Source: Fretibacter rubidus
GTDB lineage: Bacteria; Pseudomonadota; Alphaproteobacteria; Caulobacterales; Maricaulaceae
Direction of reading: 5' to 3'
Length of the DNA stretch: 64,000 nucleotides
NCBI RefSeq assembly: GCF_041429785.1
Contig: NZ_CP163423.1
Coordinates: forward strand, 620,001-684,000
The position numbers and the translations under genes are program-made. The first letter of the stretch is position 1. The number at the start of each line of letters is the position of its first letter. Of this stretch, positions 43,446-52,421 are shown piece by piece. The notes beneath the pieces were generated by a model that was given only the letters and a program-made list of their open reading frames with translations, was not told the DNA's origin and did no database searches.

Positions 43446-44015
43446 ATGGCACGCCGTGAAGATAACCGCCGCGATAAGCGCGATGAAGAACAAAATGAAT
43501 TTGTCGACCGTTTGGTCCACATTAACCGCGTTGCGAAAACCGTAAAAGGTGGTCGCCGCATGGGCTTTGCCGCTCTTGTGATCGTGGGCGACGAAAATGG
43601 TCGTGTTGGCTTTGGTAAGGGTAAGGCGCGCGAAGTGCCAGAAGCCATCCGTAAGGCAACAGAAGAAGCCAAAAAGACAATGATCCGCGTCCCTCTTCGT
43701 GAAGGTCGCACAATCCATCACGATATGCGCGGCCGTCACGGCGCGGGCAAAATCCTGATGCGTTCGGCCCCTCCCGGGACTGGCGTGATTGCAGGTGGTC
43801 CAATGCGTGCCGTTCTTGAATGCCTCGGCGTGCAAGACGTGGTTGGCAAGTCTTTGGGTACATCCAATCCATATAACATGGTGCGGGCAACATTTGATGC
43901 ATTGAAAGCGGCCGAAAGCCCGCGCTCAATTGCAAATAAGCGCGGCAAAAAAGTCGGTGACATTGTGACCCGTCGTCAAGACGGTGCAAGTGCACCAGAC
44001 GCAATTGAAGCGTAG
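43446..44015 (+). CDS. rpsE: 30S ribosomal protein S5
   Basis: 189 residues. S5 helps decoding and mRNA unwinding; spectinomycin resistance maps to its N-terminal loop. Blocks: [29 protein letters not shown] and [33 protein letters not shown] in part, then [21 protein letters not shown]. The loop KTVKGGRR is of the sensitive type. The C-terminal 20 residues are acidic and Ala-rich. Confidence 0.95.
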   Translation: MARREDNRRDKRDEEQNEFVDRLVHINRVAKTVKGGRRMGFAALVIVGDENGRVGFGKGKAREVPEAIRKATEEAKKTMIRVPLREGRTIHHDMRGRHGAGKILMRSAPPGTGVIAGGPMRAVLECLGVQDVVGKSLGTSNPYNMVRATFDALKAAESPRSIANKRGKKVGDIVTRRQDGASAPDAIEA

Positions 44016-44025
44016 AGAGCAGATC

Positions 44026-44214
44026 ATGGCTAAGAGCAAAACATTGAAAGTCCGTCAGACGGGTAGCCCCATCCGCCGGAACGACAAGCAGCGTCAGACC
44101 TTGATTGGTTTGGGCCTGAATAAAGTTGGCCGCGTGCGCGAACTTGAAGACACACCGTCTGTACGCGGTATGATCAACAAGATTTCCCACATGGTTGAGA
44201 TTGTAGAAGAGTAG
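44026..44214 (+). CDS. rpmD: 50S ribosomal protein L30
   Basis: 62 residues starting [19 protein letters not shown] chose the ATG at 44026, which gives the family length; the frame is open back to 43984 but overlaps rpsE. Family core: [20 protein letters not shown] and [23 protein letters not shown] lies before the start. L30 is a small non-essential large-subunit protein. Confidence 0.93.
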   Translation: MAKSKTLKVRQTGSPIRRNDKQRQTLIGLGLNKVGRVRELEDTPSVRGMINKISHMVEIVEE

Positions 44215-44261
44215 ATAAGCCTTCGGGCTGAACTCCCCTTATTTCGGGGATGGAGACGAAA

Positions 44262-45191
44262 ATGCGTTTGAACGAACTCAGTGATAATCCTGGCGCTACT
44301 AAGGACCGCATCCGTGTGGGCCGTGGTATCGGCTCAGGCAAAGGTAAAACCGGTGGCCGCGGTGTCAAAGGTCAAAAGTCACGCTCTGGTGTGGCGATTA
44401 AGGGCTTTGAAGGCGGTCAAATGCCAATTCACATGCGCCTGCCAAAACGTGGCTTTAACAAGCCAAACCGCAAGCGTTATGCAGAACTGTCTATCGCAAC
44501 GCTTAACCGCGCGATTGAATCTGGCAAGATTGACGGCAAGGCTGATTTAGACGCAACAGCGTTGATTGCAGCCGGCGTTATCCGCCGTGCGCATGACGGT
44601 GTTCGCCTTATCGGTGGTGGTAAGCTATCAAAGCCGCTTAAGTTGGTGGTTGCGGGTGCAACGCCTGGTGCGACAAAGATTGTTGAAGACGCCAAAGGCA
44701 CGGTCACGATTTCAGGTGACAAAGTCATGAAGGGCACAAAAGTTGAGGGCGCTGAGAAACCTGCTAAAGCGGCTAAGCCTGCCAAGGTTGAGCCAAAAGC
44801 GAAAGCGGCTCCCAAAGCTGAGGCAAAGACTGAAGCAAAGCCGAAAGCTGCGCCAAAAGCTAAAGCGGCTAAATCAGACGAATCTGAATACCTCACCGTC
44901 ACGCGTAAATATGACGCTGACGCTGACGAAGCTGTTGTCACCAAGATTGAAAAATATCTGGGCGCGTCGCTAAAGAATAAAGACGCTAAATATGTTGCGT
45001 GTTCTGACGAGACAGAGCTTGAGACGATTGTCAAAGGCTTCATGAAAAAGAAAATGGGCATTGATGACAAAGACGCTGCGATGGAAAAAGTCAAAGCGGT
45101 TTGCACAACAATGAAACCCACACGCATGAAAAACCGCGTAACATTCTACTACTTGCTGGCTAAGGCCGAAGGCAAGCTAGGCGAATTTTAA
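44262..45191 (+). CDS. rplO: Ribosomal protein L15 fused to a DUF2853 domain
   Basis: 309 residues instead of about 150 to 160. Residues 1 to 158 are a complete L15: [52 protein letters not shown], and a C-terminal part ending [10 protein letters not shown]. Residues 159 to 207 are a low-complexity linker of Ala, Lys, Pro and Glu. Residues 208 to 309 are a DUF2853 domain: [39 protein letters not shown] and [22 protein letters not shown]2853 proteins are normally free-standing and of unknown role. There is one unbroken frame with no frameshift. The ATG at 44262 is preferred over 44250 because GGAGA lies 5 bases upstream and L15 begins MRLNEL. Confidence 0.93.
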   Translation: MRLNELSDNPGATKDRIRVGRGIGSGKGKTGGRGVKGQKSRSGVAIKGFEGGQMPIHMRLPKRGFNKPNRKRYAELSIATLNRAIESGKIDGKADLDATALIAAGVIRRAHDGVRLIGGGKLSKPLKLVVAGATPGATKIVEDAKGTVTISGDKVMKGTKVEGAEKPAKAAKPAKVEPKAKAAPKAEAKTEAKPKAAPKAKAAKSDESEYLTVTRKYDADADEAVVTKIEKYLGASLKNKDAKYVACSDETELETIVKGFMKKKMGIDDKDAAMEKVKAVCTTMKPTRMKNRVTFYYLLAKAEGKLGEF

Positions 45192-45230
45192 ACTATGTAT
45201 CGGGGGAACCCGGTCTGTAATTAAATAATG

Positions 45231-45259
45231 GGAAGTCTGGTTCTTTGGGCCGGACTTCC
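45231..45259 (+). terminator. Stable hairpin between rplO and secY
   Basis: GGAAGTCTGG (45231 to 45240) pairs with CCGGACTTCC (45250 to 45259), nine Watson-Crick pairs and one G-T pair around a 9-base loop, 40 bases past the rplO stop. A short TATATTG follows. It is probably an attenuator or processing site before secY rather than a full stop. Confidence 0.5.
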
Positions 45260-45330
45260 TATATTGTTTGCTTATACCGCTCGCTTGACCTTACGTCTGG
45301 AGCGAAGCACAGAGAAGAAACGGGATCCGC

Positions 45331-46704
45331 ATGGCCTCAGCGTCCGAACAACTCGCAAGCAATATGAATTTGTCAGCCTTTGGTAAAGCCAAAGAACTGC
45401 AACAGCGTTTGCTCTTTACCCTCCTTATTTTGATCGTTTACCGCATCGGTACCTATGTCCCGATCCCTGGGATTGATTTGGACAAGTTCCAAGCCATTTT
45501 TGCGGCGGGTAATGACGGCGATGGCGGCGGAGGTTTGCTCATTCGTCTGAATATGTTTGCGGGCGGCGCGGTTGAACGCCTCGCTATTTTCGCGCTTAAC
45601 GTGATGCCCTATATTTCGGCCTCGATTATTATGACGCTGATGAAGGGGTCTATCCCGTCTTTGAAAGAATTGAATAAAGACGGCGAGCAGGGTCGCAAGC
45701 AAATCAACCAATATACGCGCTATTTGACTGTATTTTTGGCCGCGTTCCAAGCTTTCGGTATTTCCCGCGCCTTAGGGGCGCAAGGCGTTGTGATTAATCC
45801 TGGCCTTTTCTTTGATGTCTCCACTGTAATTACATTGGTGGGCGGTACAATGTTCCTGATGTGGTTGGGTGAACAGGTTACGGCCCGTGGTGTTGGTAAT
45901 GGCGTCTCTTTGATTATTATGGCAGGTATTGTGGCGGAACTGCCGCGCGCGATTTTCCAAGTCTTTAGCTTGAACGAAAAAGGCTCGCTTTCAGGTTATC
46001 TGGTTATGGGTGTCCTCGTTATGTTTGTCGCGCTTACGGCGCTTATCGTTTATGTCGAACGCGCGCAACGACGGTTGCTGGTGCAATATCCCAAGCGGCA
46101 AATGGCAGGCGGCAAGACCTTTGGCGGCGAGAGCAGCTTTATGCCGCTTAAGCTGAACACGGCTGGTGTTATCCCGCCCATTTTTGCAAGCTCACTTCTT
46201 TTGCTGCCTGCAACGGCGGGTGCAATGTTTGCTGGTAGTGCTGGCGGCGGTGGAGGCGGTATTATGACCAATCTGCTGGCTTATCTGGGGTACGGTTCCC
46301 CGACTTATCTGGTGCTCTACGGCCTATTGATTATCTTCTTCTGTTACTTCTATGTGCCCTATGTCTTCCAACCTGATGATGTGGCGGATAACCTGCGTAA
46401 AAACGGCGGCTTCCTGCCGGGTATTCGTCCCGGGGATCGCACAGCAGAATATCTCACATATGTCTTGTCTCGTTTGACCTTTATCGGTGCGATTTATGTG
46501 GCCTTTGTTTGTGTGTTGCCAGAGTATGTTATCGCGCAGAACAAGCAGATCCCGCCGTCTGTCGCCATGCTAATCGGTGGTATGAGCTTGCTGATTTTGG
46601 TGTCTGTAACATTGGATACTGTGGCGCAAATTCAGTCACATTTGATTGCGCACCAATATGAGGGACTGATTAAAAAGTCCCGCATGCGTCGCCGCAAAAA
46701 ATAA
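45331..46704 (+). CDS. secY: Protein translocase subunit SecY
   Basis: 457 residues with ten membrane helices. The pore of the Sec channel. Conserved: MNLSAFGKAKELQQRLLFTLLILIVYRIGTYVPIPGID at the N-terminus in part, the plug region with IFALNVMPYISASIIMTL, RRLLVQYPKRQ in the fourth cytosolic loop, and FCYFYVPYVFQPDDVADNLRKNGGFLPGIRPG. A Gly-rich patch (GSAGGGGGGIM) lies in a periplasmic loop. 140-base gap to rplO with a hairpin, 31 bases to adk. Confidence 0.96.
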   Translation: MASASEQLASNMNLSAFGKAKELQQRLLFTLLILIVYRIGTYVPIPGIDLDKFQAIFAAGNDGDGGGGLLIRLNMFAGGAVERLAIFALNVMPYISASIIMTLMKGSIPSLKELNKDGEQGRKQINQYTRYLTVFLAAFQAFGISRALGAQGVVINPGLFFDVSTVITLVGGTMFLMWLGEQVTARGVGNGVSLIIMAGIVAELPRAIFQVFSLNEKGSLSGYLVMGVLVMFVALTALIVYVERAQRRLLVQYPKRQMAGGKTFGGESSFMPLKLNTAGVIPPIFASSLLLLPATAGAMFAGSAGGGGGGIMTNLLAYLGYGSPTYLVLYGLLIIFFCYFYVPYVFQPDDVADNLRKNGGFLPGIRPGDRTAEYLTYVLSRLTFIGAIYVAFVCVLPEYVIAQNKQIPPSVAMLIGGMSLLILVSVTLDTVAQIQSHLIAHQYEGLIKKSRMRRRKK

Positions 46705-46735
46705 GACACCGCGCGAGACGATCTAGGGGACCGCT

Positions 46736-47356
46736 ATGAACATTATCCTTTTTGGACCACCCGCTGCCGGTAAAGGCACCCAAGCCAAGCGCCTTGTGGA
46801 ATCGCGCGGCCTTGTGCAGTTGTCTACAGGTGACATGCTTCGCGCGGCAAAGAAATCCGGGACGGAGCTTGGCCTGAAAGTGGCGGGTATTATGGACCGC
46901 GGCGATTTGGTATCGGATGAAATTGTTATTGCCCTGATCGAAGAGCAGCTGGACATGCACCCCAATGCGAATGGTTTTATCTTTGACGGATTTCCGCGTA
47001 CTGTACCCCAGGCCGAAGCGCTTGATAGCGTATTGGCCAAACACGGCACACAAGTCGACGGTGTCGTGCGCCTGTGCGTCGATGACAGCGCCTTGATGGA
47101 ACGGGTCACGAAACGATTCGCCGAAGAGGGCCGCAAGGATGATAATCCAGAGAGCTTTAAAATTCGTCTGGGGAATTACAACGAACAAACCGCGCCGCTA
47201 CTGCCGTTTTACTCGGCCCAGGGTAAACTGACTGAAATTGACGGCATGGCGAGCCCGGATGAGGTTAGCGCGTCAATTGCTAATGTGCTGAATGCGAATG
47301 GCAAAGGCAAACCCGCCGCTAAAAAGGGGTTTTTCGCCCGTTTATTTGGTGGGTAA
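46736..47356 (+). CDS. adk: Adenylate kinase, short-lid form, with basic aromatic C-terminal tail
   Basis: 206 residues. P-loop GPPAAGKGTQ at 6 to 15, then STGDMLR, GFPRTVPQAEAL and the short LID with RFAEEGRKDDNPESFKIRLGNY (no zinc or beta insertion). Adk makes ADP from AMP and ATP. The body ends about residue 188; then comes a tail GKGKPAAKKGFFARLFGG of basic and Phe residues, absent from model adenylate kinases. In alphaproteobacteria adk often lies here, between secY and rpsM. Confidence 0.95.
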   Translation: MNIILFGPPAAGKGTQAKRLVESRGLVQLSTGDMLRAAKKSGTELGLKVAGIMDRGDLVSDEIVIALIEEQLDMHPNANGFIFDGFPRTVPQAEALDSVLAKHGTQVDGVVRLCVDDSALMERVTKRFAEEGRKDDNPESFKIRLGNYNEQTAPLLPFYSAQGKLTEIDGMASPDEVSASIANVLNANGKGKPAAKKGFFARLFGG

Positions 47357-47420
47357 GCACCCAATAGAGGAGTCTGTCCATAAAGGTGCAGATTCTTCGC
47401 AGATTCAAGGCTAGGGGTGC

Positions 47421-47449
47421 TTGACGCCGCTATCCACTAGGACTAAGAC
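47421..47449 (+). promoter_or_regulatory. Putative promoter of the rpsM-rpsK-rpoA-rplQ unit
   Basis: TTGACG (47421 to 47426), 17-base spacer, TAAGAC (47444 to 47449). It lies in the 207-base gap between adk and rpsM and would leave about 107 bases of leader. The spacing is ideal but the -10 is imperfect. Confidence 0.5.
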
Positions 47450-47563
47450 ACCGCTTTCGCGGATGTCTAACGACAGTTCCGCTGCTTTCGCGCGGCGAAA
47501 TTTGATATAGTCGCAAAGCTCCAATATCGGGGCCGAATGCGAGGATTTTTAAGGAGGCCGATT

Positions 47564-47932
47564 GTGGCACGTATTGCGGGTGTAAATATCCCTACGAATA
47601 AGCGCGTTGTTATCGCGCTGACTTATATTTTCGGTATTGGCCCAGCCAAGTCGAAGCAAATTTGCGACACAGTCGGTATTGCCGCTGAGCGTCGTGTTAT
47701 GGATTTGACAGACCAAGAGGTCCTAAAAATCCGTGAAACAATCGACGCCGAATTTATGGTTGAAGGTGACCTTCGCCGTGAACGGTCACAAAACATCAAA
47801 CGCTTGATGGACATGGGTAACTACCGTGGTCTGCGTCATCGTCGCGGTCTTCCTGTTCGGGGACAACGCACACACACTAACGCTCGTACTCGCAAAGGCC
47901 CCGCAAAGGCCATTGCTGGTAAGAAGAAGTAG
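47564..47932 (+). CDS. rpsM: 30S ribosomal protein S13
   Basis: 122 residues from a GTG at 47564, which follows AAGGAGG with a 6-base gap and gives the family start (V/M)[13 protein letters not shown]. The frame is open from 47537, but that adds nine non-conserved residues. S13 contacts P-site tRNA and forms bridges to the large subunit. Blocks: [56 protein letters not shown] in part. Confidence 0.95.
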   Translation: MARIAGVNIPTNKRVVIALTYIFGIGPAKSKQICDTVGIAAERRVMDLTDQEVLKIRETIDAEFMVEGDLRRERSQNIKRLMDMGNYRGLRHRRGLPVRGQRTHTNARTRKGPAKAIAGKKK

Positions 47933-47940
47933 AGGGTCTC

Positions 47941-48330
47941 ATGGCTAAAGAACCAGGCCGCGTTCGCCGCGCCGACCGGAAAAATATCACATCTGGCGTT
48001 GCGCATGTGAATTCCACCTTTAACAACACAATGATCACCATCACAGATGCCCAAGGCAATACTGTTGCATGGTCATCTGCGGGTAACATGGGTTTCAAAG
48101 GGTCGCGTAAGTCGACACCTTATGCTGCTCAGGTTGCTGCTGAAGAAGCGGGCAAAAAAGCGCAAGATCACGGCATGACAACATTGGAAGTCAATGTAAA
48201 CGGTCCAGGATCTGGACGCGAATCTGCTGTGCGCGCCTTGATGGCAACTGGCTTTACGATCACAACAATTCGTGACGTAACACCGATGCCGCACAATGGT
48301 TGCCGCCCACCAAAGCGTCGCCGCGTATAA
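47941..48330 (+). CDS. rpsK: 30S ribosomal protein S11
   Basis: 129 residues. S11 is in the platform, next to the mRNA exit. Conserved: [43 protein letters not shown], and the end [19 protein letters not shown]. Normal length, 8 bases after rpsM. Confidence 0.95.
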   Translation: MAKEPGRVRRADRKNITSGVAHVNSTFNNTMITITDAQGNTVAWSSAGNMGFKGSRKSTPYAAQVAAEEAGKKAQDHGMTTLEVNVNGPGSGRESAVRALMATGFTITTIRDVTPMPHNGCRPPKRRRV

Positions 48331-48383
48331 TATCTGGCCATTGGCCCACAGGTGCGGGTTCGCCCGCGCCATATGACTTTACA

Positions 48384-48413
48384 GGCGCCTTCTCAATGTT
48401 TTGAGAACGCGCC
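48384..48413 (+). other. Long hairpin in the rpsK-rpoA gap
   Basis: GGCGC-C-TTCTCAA (48384 to 48396), loop TGTT, TTGAGAA-C-GCGCC (48401 to 48413): twelve base pairs with a single C-C mismatch. It ends 22 bases before the rpoA start and has no T run, so it is more likely a control or processing element than a terminator. Confidence 0.6.
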
Positions 48414-48434
48414 GTTCGACCTTAGAGGTACACC

Positions 48435-49451
48435 GTGATTGAAAAAAACTGGCAAGAACTAATTCGCCCGATCAACCCGGAAATCATGCCGGGCCGTGAT
48501 CCAATCCGTAATGCAACTATCGTTGCTGAACCGCTAGAGCGCGGCTTTGGTATGACACTGGGTAATGCGCTTCGCCGCGTGCTGTTGTCGTCACTACAGG
48601 GCTCTGCTGTCTCTGCTGTTCAAATCGACGGTATCGTCCACGAATTTACATCTATTCCTGGTGTGCGCGAAGACGTCACCAACATCGTGCTAAACCTTAA
48701 AGGTCTGGCTGTGCGCATGCACGCCGAAGGCCCAAAGCGGTTGCTTTTGAAGAAAACAGGATCCGGCCCCGTCACAGGCGCCGACATTGAAGAAACAGCG
48801 GACGTTGAAATCCTTAACCCAGAGCACGTGATTTGTACGGCTGATGAAGATGCTGATATCCGTATGGAACTCACCGTCACAACCGGCAAAGGCTACGTCG
48901 CTGCCGCTGATAGCCGTCCAGAAGACGCACCGATTGGTATGATTTCGATTGACGCGCTTTATTCGCCCGTCAAACGCGTCGCTTACCGTGTCGAAGACAC
49001 ACGCGAAGGCCAAGTGCTTGATTATGATAAGCTGCTGATTGATATCGAAACAAATGGTGCGGTGACGCCTGAAGACGCGATTGCTGTTGCTGCGCGTATC
49101 TTGCAAGACCAATTCCAAGTGTTCGTGAACTTTGACGATCCGGAAGATAGCGCGCGTGATGACAGCAAGCCAGAGCTTGACTTCAACCCCGCACTTCTGC
49201 GTAAAGTCGATGAGCTTGAATTGTCTGTGCGCTCTGCCAACTGCTTGAAAAACGACAATATCGTTTACATTGGTGATTTGATCCAAAAGTCCGAAGCCGA
49301 AATGCTACGGACGCCAAACTTTGGTCGTAAGTCGCTGAACGAGATTAAAGAAGTTCTCGCGGCTATGGGTCTGCACCTTGGCATGGACGCGCCAAATTGG
49401 CCGCCAGAAAATATCGAAGAGCTTGCTAAAAAATATGATGACCACATCTAG
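48435..49451 (+). CDS. rpoA: RNA polymerase alpha subunit
   Basis: 338 residues. The GTG codon at 48435 starts the frame; family N-terminus is [12 protein letters not shown]. The N-terminal domain dimerises ([22 protein letters not shown]) and the C-terminal domain binds UP elements and activators ([46 protein letters not shown]). Upstream is a 104-base gap with a long hairpin. There is no rpsD in this block, as usual for the class. Confidence 0.96.
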   Translation: MIEKNWQELIRPINPEIMPGRDPIRNATIVAEPLERGFGMTLGNALRRVLLSSLQGSAVSAVQIDGIVHEFTSIPGVREDVTNIVLNLKGLAVRMHAEGPKRLLLKKTGSGPVTGADIEETADVEILNPEHVICTADEDADIRMELTVTTGKGYVAAADSRPEDAPIGMISIDALYSPVKRVAYRVEDTREGQVLDYDKLLIDIETNGAVTPEDAIAVAARILQDQFQVFVNFDDPEDSARDDSKPELDFNPALLRKVDELELSVRSANCLKNDNIVYIGDLIQKSEAEMLRTPNFGRKSLNEIKEVLAAMGLHLGMDAPNWPPENIEELAKKYDDHI

Positions 49452-49502
49452 GTCAAATTGAATTACTAGGCTGCGGCCTGACTTAAATAAGAGGATAAAG
49501 CC

Positions 49503-49916
49503 ATGCGTCATAAAATGGCCCACCGTAAATTAAACCGCACAGCAAGCCACCGTAAGGCTATGTTTGCGAATATGTCTGCCGCGCTTATCGAGCATGAGCA
49601 GATTGTCACGACACTCCCCAAAGCCAAAGAGCTTCGCCCAATCGTGGAGAAGCTTGTAACGCTCGCCAAAAAAGGTGACTTGGGCTCACGTCGTCTGGCG
49701 GTTGCTCGCACGCGCGACAAAGCAATGACAAAGAAATTGTTCGACGTTCTCGGCCCGCGTTATGCTAACCGTCCCGGTGGCTATATCCGCATCATGAAAG
49801 CGGGTTTCCGTTACGGCGATAACGCGCCAATGGCTGTCATCGAGTTCGTTGACCGCGACGAGAGCGCCAAAGGCGCCGTCGACCGCGCCCGCGAAGAGGC
49901 ATCAGCCGACGCATAA
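49503..49916 (+). CDS. rplQ: 50S ribosomal protein L17
   Basis: 137 residues. Blocks: [46 protein letters not shown] in part and [28 protein letters not shown]. The last 20 residues are charged and Ala-rich. It ends the ribosomal superoperon; a strong terminator follows 27 bases after its stop. Confidence 0.95.
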   Translation: MRHKMAHRKLNRTASHRKAMFANMSAALIEHEQIVTTLPKAKELRPIVEKLVTLAKKGDLGSRRLAVARTRDKAMTKKLFDVLGPRYANRPGGYIRIMKAGFRYGDNAPMAVIEFVDRDESAKGAVDRAREEASADA

Positions 49917-49943
49917 GCGTTCCGCGACACAGATCACAAAAAC

Positions 49944-49970
49944 CCCGCCCGTCAAAAGGCGGGTTTTTTT
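49944..49970 (+). terminator. Intrinsic terminator of the ribosomal superoperon
   Basis: Stem CCCGCC (49944 to 49949) and GGCGGG (49958 to 49963), 8-base loop, then seven T. A perfect form, at the exact end of the rpsJ-to-rplQ cluster. Confidence 0.92.
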
Positions 49971-49990
49971 GTGGGCTGGGTGGGGGCGGT

Positions 49991-51100
49991 TTACTTGAGA
50001 GCGTCAAGGTGCGGCTGAATGGCCGCGATTCCACGGTTCATATGTTCATTGAGCCAAGAAATCGCTTCGGGCCACTTGGCTTCGTTGTAGCTATCAAAAC
50101 TAATTTCATAAGAAATACGACGAGATTTATAGTCATCAAGGCGCAGCCAAATAAGGGGTGCACCAAAAGCTGCGTCGATATTCGCCTGTTCAGCTTGGAG
50201 GGCATCAAAGGCGTGCTTGTTATATTCAGTGGCGGCGTTCGCTATATTGAGATCATAACGCAATTTGTCTTTTAAAAAATGGAACTGATGATTTACGCCA
50301 GAATGACCTGTTGCACCTGATAGCCAGTGATCAACACCCGCTGAACGATTTTGAAATACGGAAGCTGCGCTATCTGTTAATTTCGGTAGGAGAGCTGACC
50401 AAAACCGCTTCCTTAGGATATGACGGTCTGAATTACGGGATCGATCTTGGTTCTCTTCTGATTTTTTGCGTCCGACACGCACCATATATTCTTGGGCTTC
50501 AATAGGCGGTATCACCTGCTCGACATTGATCAGAATATTGTCGTTATGGCTATAGGGCGTGATGCGCATGCATTTTATATTAATACCATGGTCAATCATC
50601 CAAAGGGCGGTCGCGGTTACTTCATTGCGAAAGCGCGCCGCTGTAAGAATTACCCGTTGGCCCGACCCTTCGTTGAGGTCGATATCCGATAGGTCCTCGA
50701 CGCCCAGAAATTCGGCAATACGGTCAGCTGCATTGGCCTCGTTGTCGCCGATACTTTGCAAATACTCATTATGGATTTTCACGATTTCCGCTTTGGAAAG
50801 TGATGAACAATAAGCTGCATACTTCATTGCTTGCCAAACCACATCACGACCAGAATCGTCCAGTTTATTTTCGATAATCACGAGTTGCCCTGCCTTATCA
50901 ATGGCAAGAACATCAAGACGTTCACGCGTGTCGCGCCAACCATCAAATTCCTCTTGAATGATGAGAAGGTCTTCGCCCAACATCGCAGGAAAGTCTAAAA
51001 TCCATTTTTGCAAGTGATTACGTTCGCTCAAGTTTAAACTTGAAAAGCTGCGTTGTTCGAGTTGTTTTACGGTGTTGGTGGTTTCGTCTAAAATAAGCAT
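49991..51100 (-). CDS. DUF4268 protein with a PD-(D/E)XK-like nuclease core
   Basis: 369 residues. The N-terminal half shows a nuclease-like pattern: ERLDVLAIDKAGQLVIIENK, where Asp and then Glu-x-Lys match the D...E-x-K core of restriction-type nucleases, after WILDFPAMLGEDLLIIQEEFDGW. The C-terminal part resembles DUF4268 (FWSALLPKL, FHFLKDKLRYDLNI, PLIWLRLDDYKSRRISYEI). Such proteins are unstudied; some lie in defence islands and could act on foreign DNA. It is an isolated gene on the strand opposite to the ribosomal operon, with no methyltransferase near, so a classical restriction system is unlikely. Confidence 0.75.
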   Translation of the reverse strand: MLILDETTNTVKQLEQRSFSSLNLSERNHLQKWILDFPAMLGEDLLIIQEEFDGWRDTRERLDVLAIDKAGQLVIIENKLDDSGRDVVWQAMKYAAYCSSLSKAEIVKIHNEYLQSIGDNEANAADRIAEFLGVEDLSDIDLNEGSGQRVILTAARFRNEVTATALWMIDHGINIKCMRITPYSHNDNILINVEQVIPPIEAQEYMVRVGRKKSEENQDRSRNSDRHILRKRFWSALLPKLTDSAASVFQNRSAGVDHWLSGATGHSGVNHQFHFLKDKLRYDLNIANAATEYNKHAFDALQAEQANIDAAFGAPLIWLRLDDYKSRRISYEISFDSYNEAKWPEAISWLNEHMNRGIAAIQPHLDALK

Positions 51101-51262
51101 TACCTACCAAAGCACGAAACCAAAAGATTGCAAGAGTTTCTTTTAATCGCCGCAAGGGATTGCGTATTTGCAATTTGCCATGTCGTTCGAAATTGCCAAC
51201 TGCTAATGGCAAAATCCATATTACCCCCTTATGCCGTCTGCGCCTTTCGATTAAGCTACATC

Positions 51263-52087
51263 ATGCACTTATCGATTTTAAAGCCTGTTTTACTCGTCAT
51301 TACCCTCCTCGCCCTAGTTGCTTGCGCCTCGCCGAAACCCGCCGTTGATTTTGACGCTATTCTGACGGCTGAGGATATTGAACCCGAACGCGCCGCCCTT
51401 CTTATTGTAAGACCCAGCGACGGCAAGACTTGGTCACATGGTGGCGCGCGTCTTGACTCGCGCTTTGTGGCGGCCTCAACATCTAAAATCCCGCATAGCT
51501 TTATCGCGTTGGAAAACGGCTATGTCACGGGGCCGGATATGGTGTTTACATGGGACGGGACAGAGCGTTGGGCGAGCAGTTGGAACCAAGACCAGACTAT
51601 GCGCCAGGCATACGCACGGTCAGCCGTATGGGTGTTTCAAGACATTGCGCGCACATTGGGGCCCGCGGTAATGGGCGACGGTTTGCGCGACTTTGATTAC
51701 GGCAATCATGATATCGGCGGGCCCGATGATCTGACGACTTATTGGTTGTCAGGGCCGTTAAAGATTTCCGCGCGCGAACAAGTGGCGTTTTTGACGAAAC
51801 TGCATAATGAAACATTCCCGCTAAAACCGCAGACATATGCTGTTGGCAAAGCCATTATGAAAGCGGCGGGTGAGGCTAACCGTTACGCCAAAACGGGCTG
51901 GTATTACTCGGAAACTGCGCAAGACATCGGCTGGTACGTCGGTTGGCAGGAATATCCTACCCCTGACGGTGTGGGGGTCTATGTCTTTGCGTTTAACATG
52001 GATATGGATGACCGCGACGCCGACCCGCCCAAACGCATGCGCGCGGTGGATAGCGCCTTGACCGCATTGCGTCAGAGTGAACAGTGA
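51263..52087 (+). CDS. Class D beta-lactamase-like lipoprotein
   Basis: 274 residues. The ATG at 51263 gives a lipoprotein signal with lipobox LVAC (Cys21); the upstream frame to 51128 has no such feature. Class D (OXA-type) motifs are all in order: STSK (72 to 75, with the acylated Ser and the Lys), SAV (120 to 122), YGN (146 to 148), TYWLSGPLKISAREQV (Trp161) and KTG (210 to 212). Spacing fits an active serine beta-lactamase. STSK instead of the usual STFK is rare. These chromosomal enzymes are often intrinsic; substrate range cannot be inferred. It may also be a penicillin-binding relative. Confidence 0.85.
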   Translation: MHLSILKPVLLVITLLALVACASPKPAVDFDAILTAEDIEPERAALLIVRPSDGKTWSHGGARLDSRFVAASTSKIPHSFIALENGYVTGPDMVFTWDGTERWASSWNQDQTMRQAYARSAVWVFQDIARTLGPAVMGDGLRDFDYGNHDIGGPDDLTTYWLSGPLKISAREQVAFLTKLHNETFPLKPQTYAVGKAIMKAAGEANRYAKTGWYYSETAQDIGWYVGWQEYPTPDGVGVYVFAFNMDMDDRDADPPKRMRAVDSALTALRQSEQ

Positions 52088-52127
52088 CGACACAAATGCA
52101 ATAGTCTTGCGTCATCACTGTTAAGGT

Positions 52128-52403
52128 CTAAGCGGCCGCCAATACAGGCGCGAGCAGTGCGTCCAGCTTGCCGGCATCTTCTAGGTCAAACAGGTCGCTG
52201 GCCCCGCCGACATGGGTATCACCAATGAAGATTTGCGGCACCGTGCGGCGGCCGCCCGAACGCGCGATCATCTCTGCGGTTAAGGCGGGGTTATCGACAA
52301 TGTCGAAATCGGTATAGGTCACGCCTTTGGCGGTCAGCAACGCTTTGGCCCGTTTGCAATAGGGGCAATAATCTTTGCTATAGAGGATGATTGTGTTGGT
52401 CAT
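52128..52403 (-). CDS. grxC: Glutaredoxin 3
   Basis: 91 residues with the dithiol site CPYC (residues 13 to 16), the cis-Pro motif TVPQIFIGD and GGASDLFDLEDAGKLDALL. It reduces disulfides with glutathione. The Ala-rich C-terminus (LLAPVLAAA) is ordinary. Divergent from the SEL1-repeat gene across a 174-base gap that carries a 14-bp direct repeat. Confidence 0.93.
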   Translation of the reverse strand: MTNTIILYSKDYCPYCKRAKALLTAKGVTYTDFDIVDNPALTAEMIARSGGRRTVPQIFIGDTHVGGASDLFDLEDAGKLDALLAPVLAAA

Positions 52404-52421
52404 GATATTCCTTACTTATCT

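Noticed and set aside
43522-44190. Minus-strand open frame of 222 codons over rpsE and rpmD
   Set aside because: It covers three well-supported ribosomal features and has a Cys/His/Arg-rich shadow composition.
44477-45127. Minus-strand open frame of 216 codons over rplO
   Set aside because: It is the Ala/Ser/Phe-rich complement of the Lys/Ala linker and DUF2853 part. The plus-strand domain match is much stronger.
44262-45191. Idea that the long rplO is a frameshift or assembly join
   Set aside because: L15, linker and DUF2853 are in one frame with codon use like the rest of the operon, and secY follows at a normal distance.
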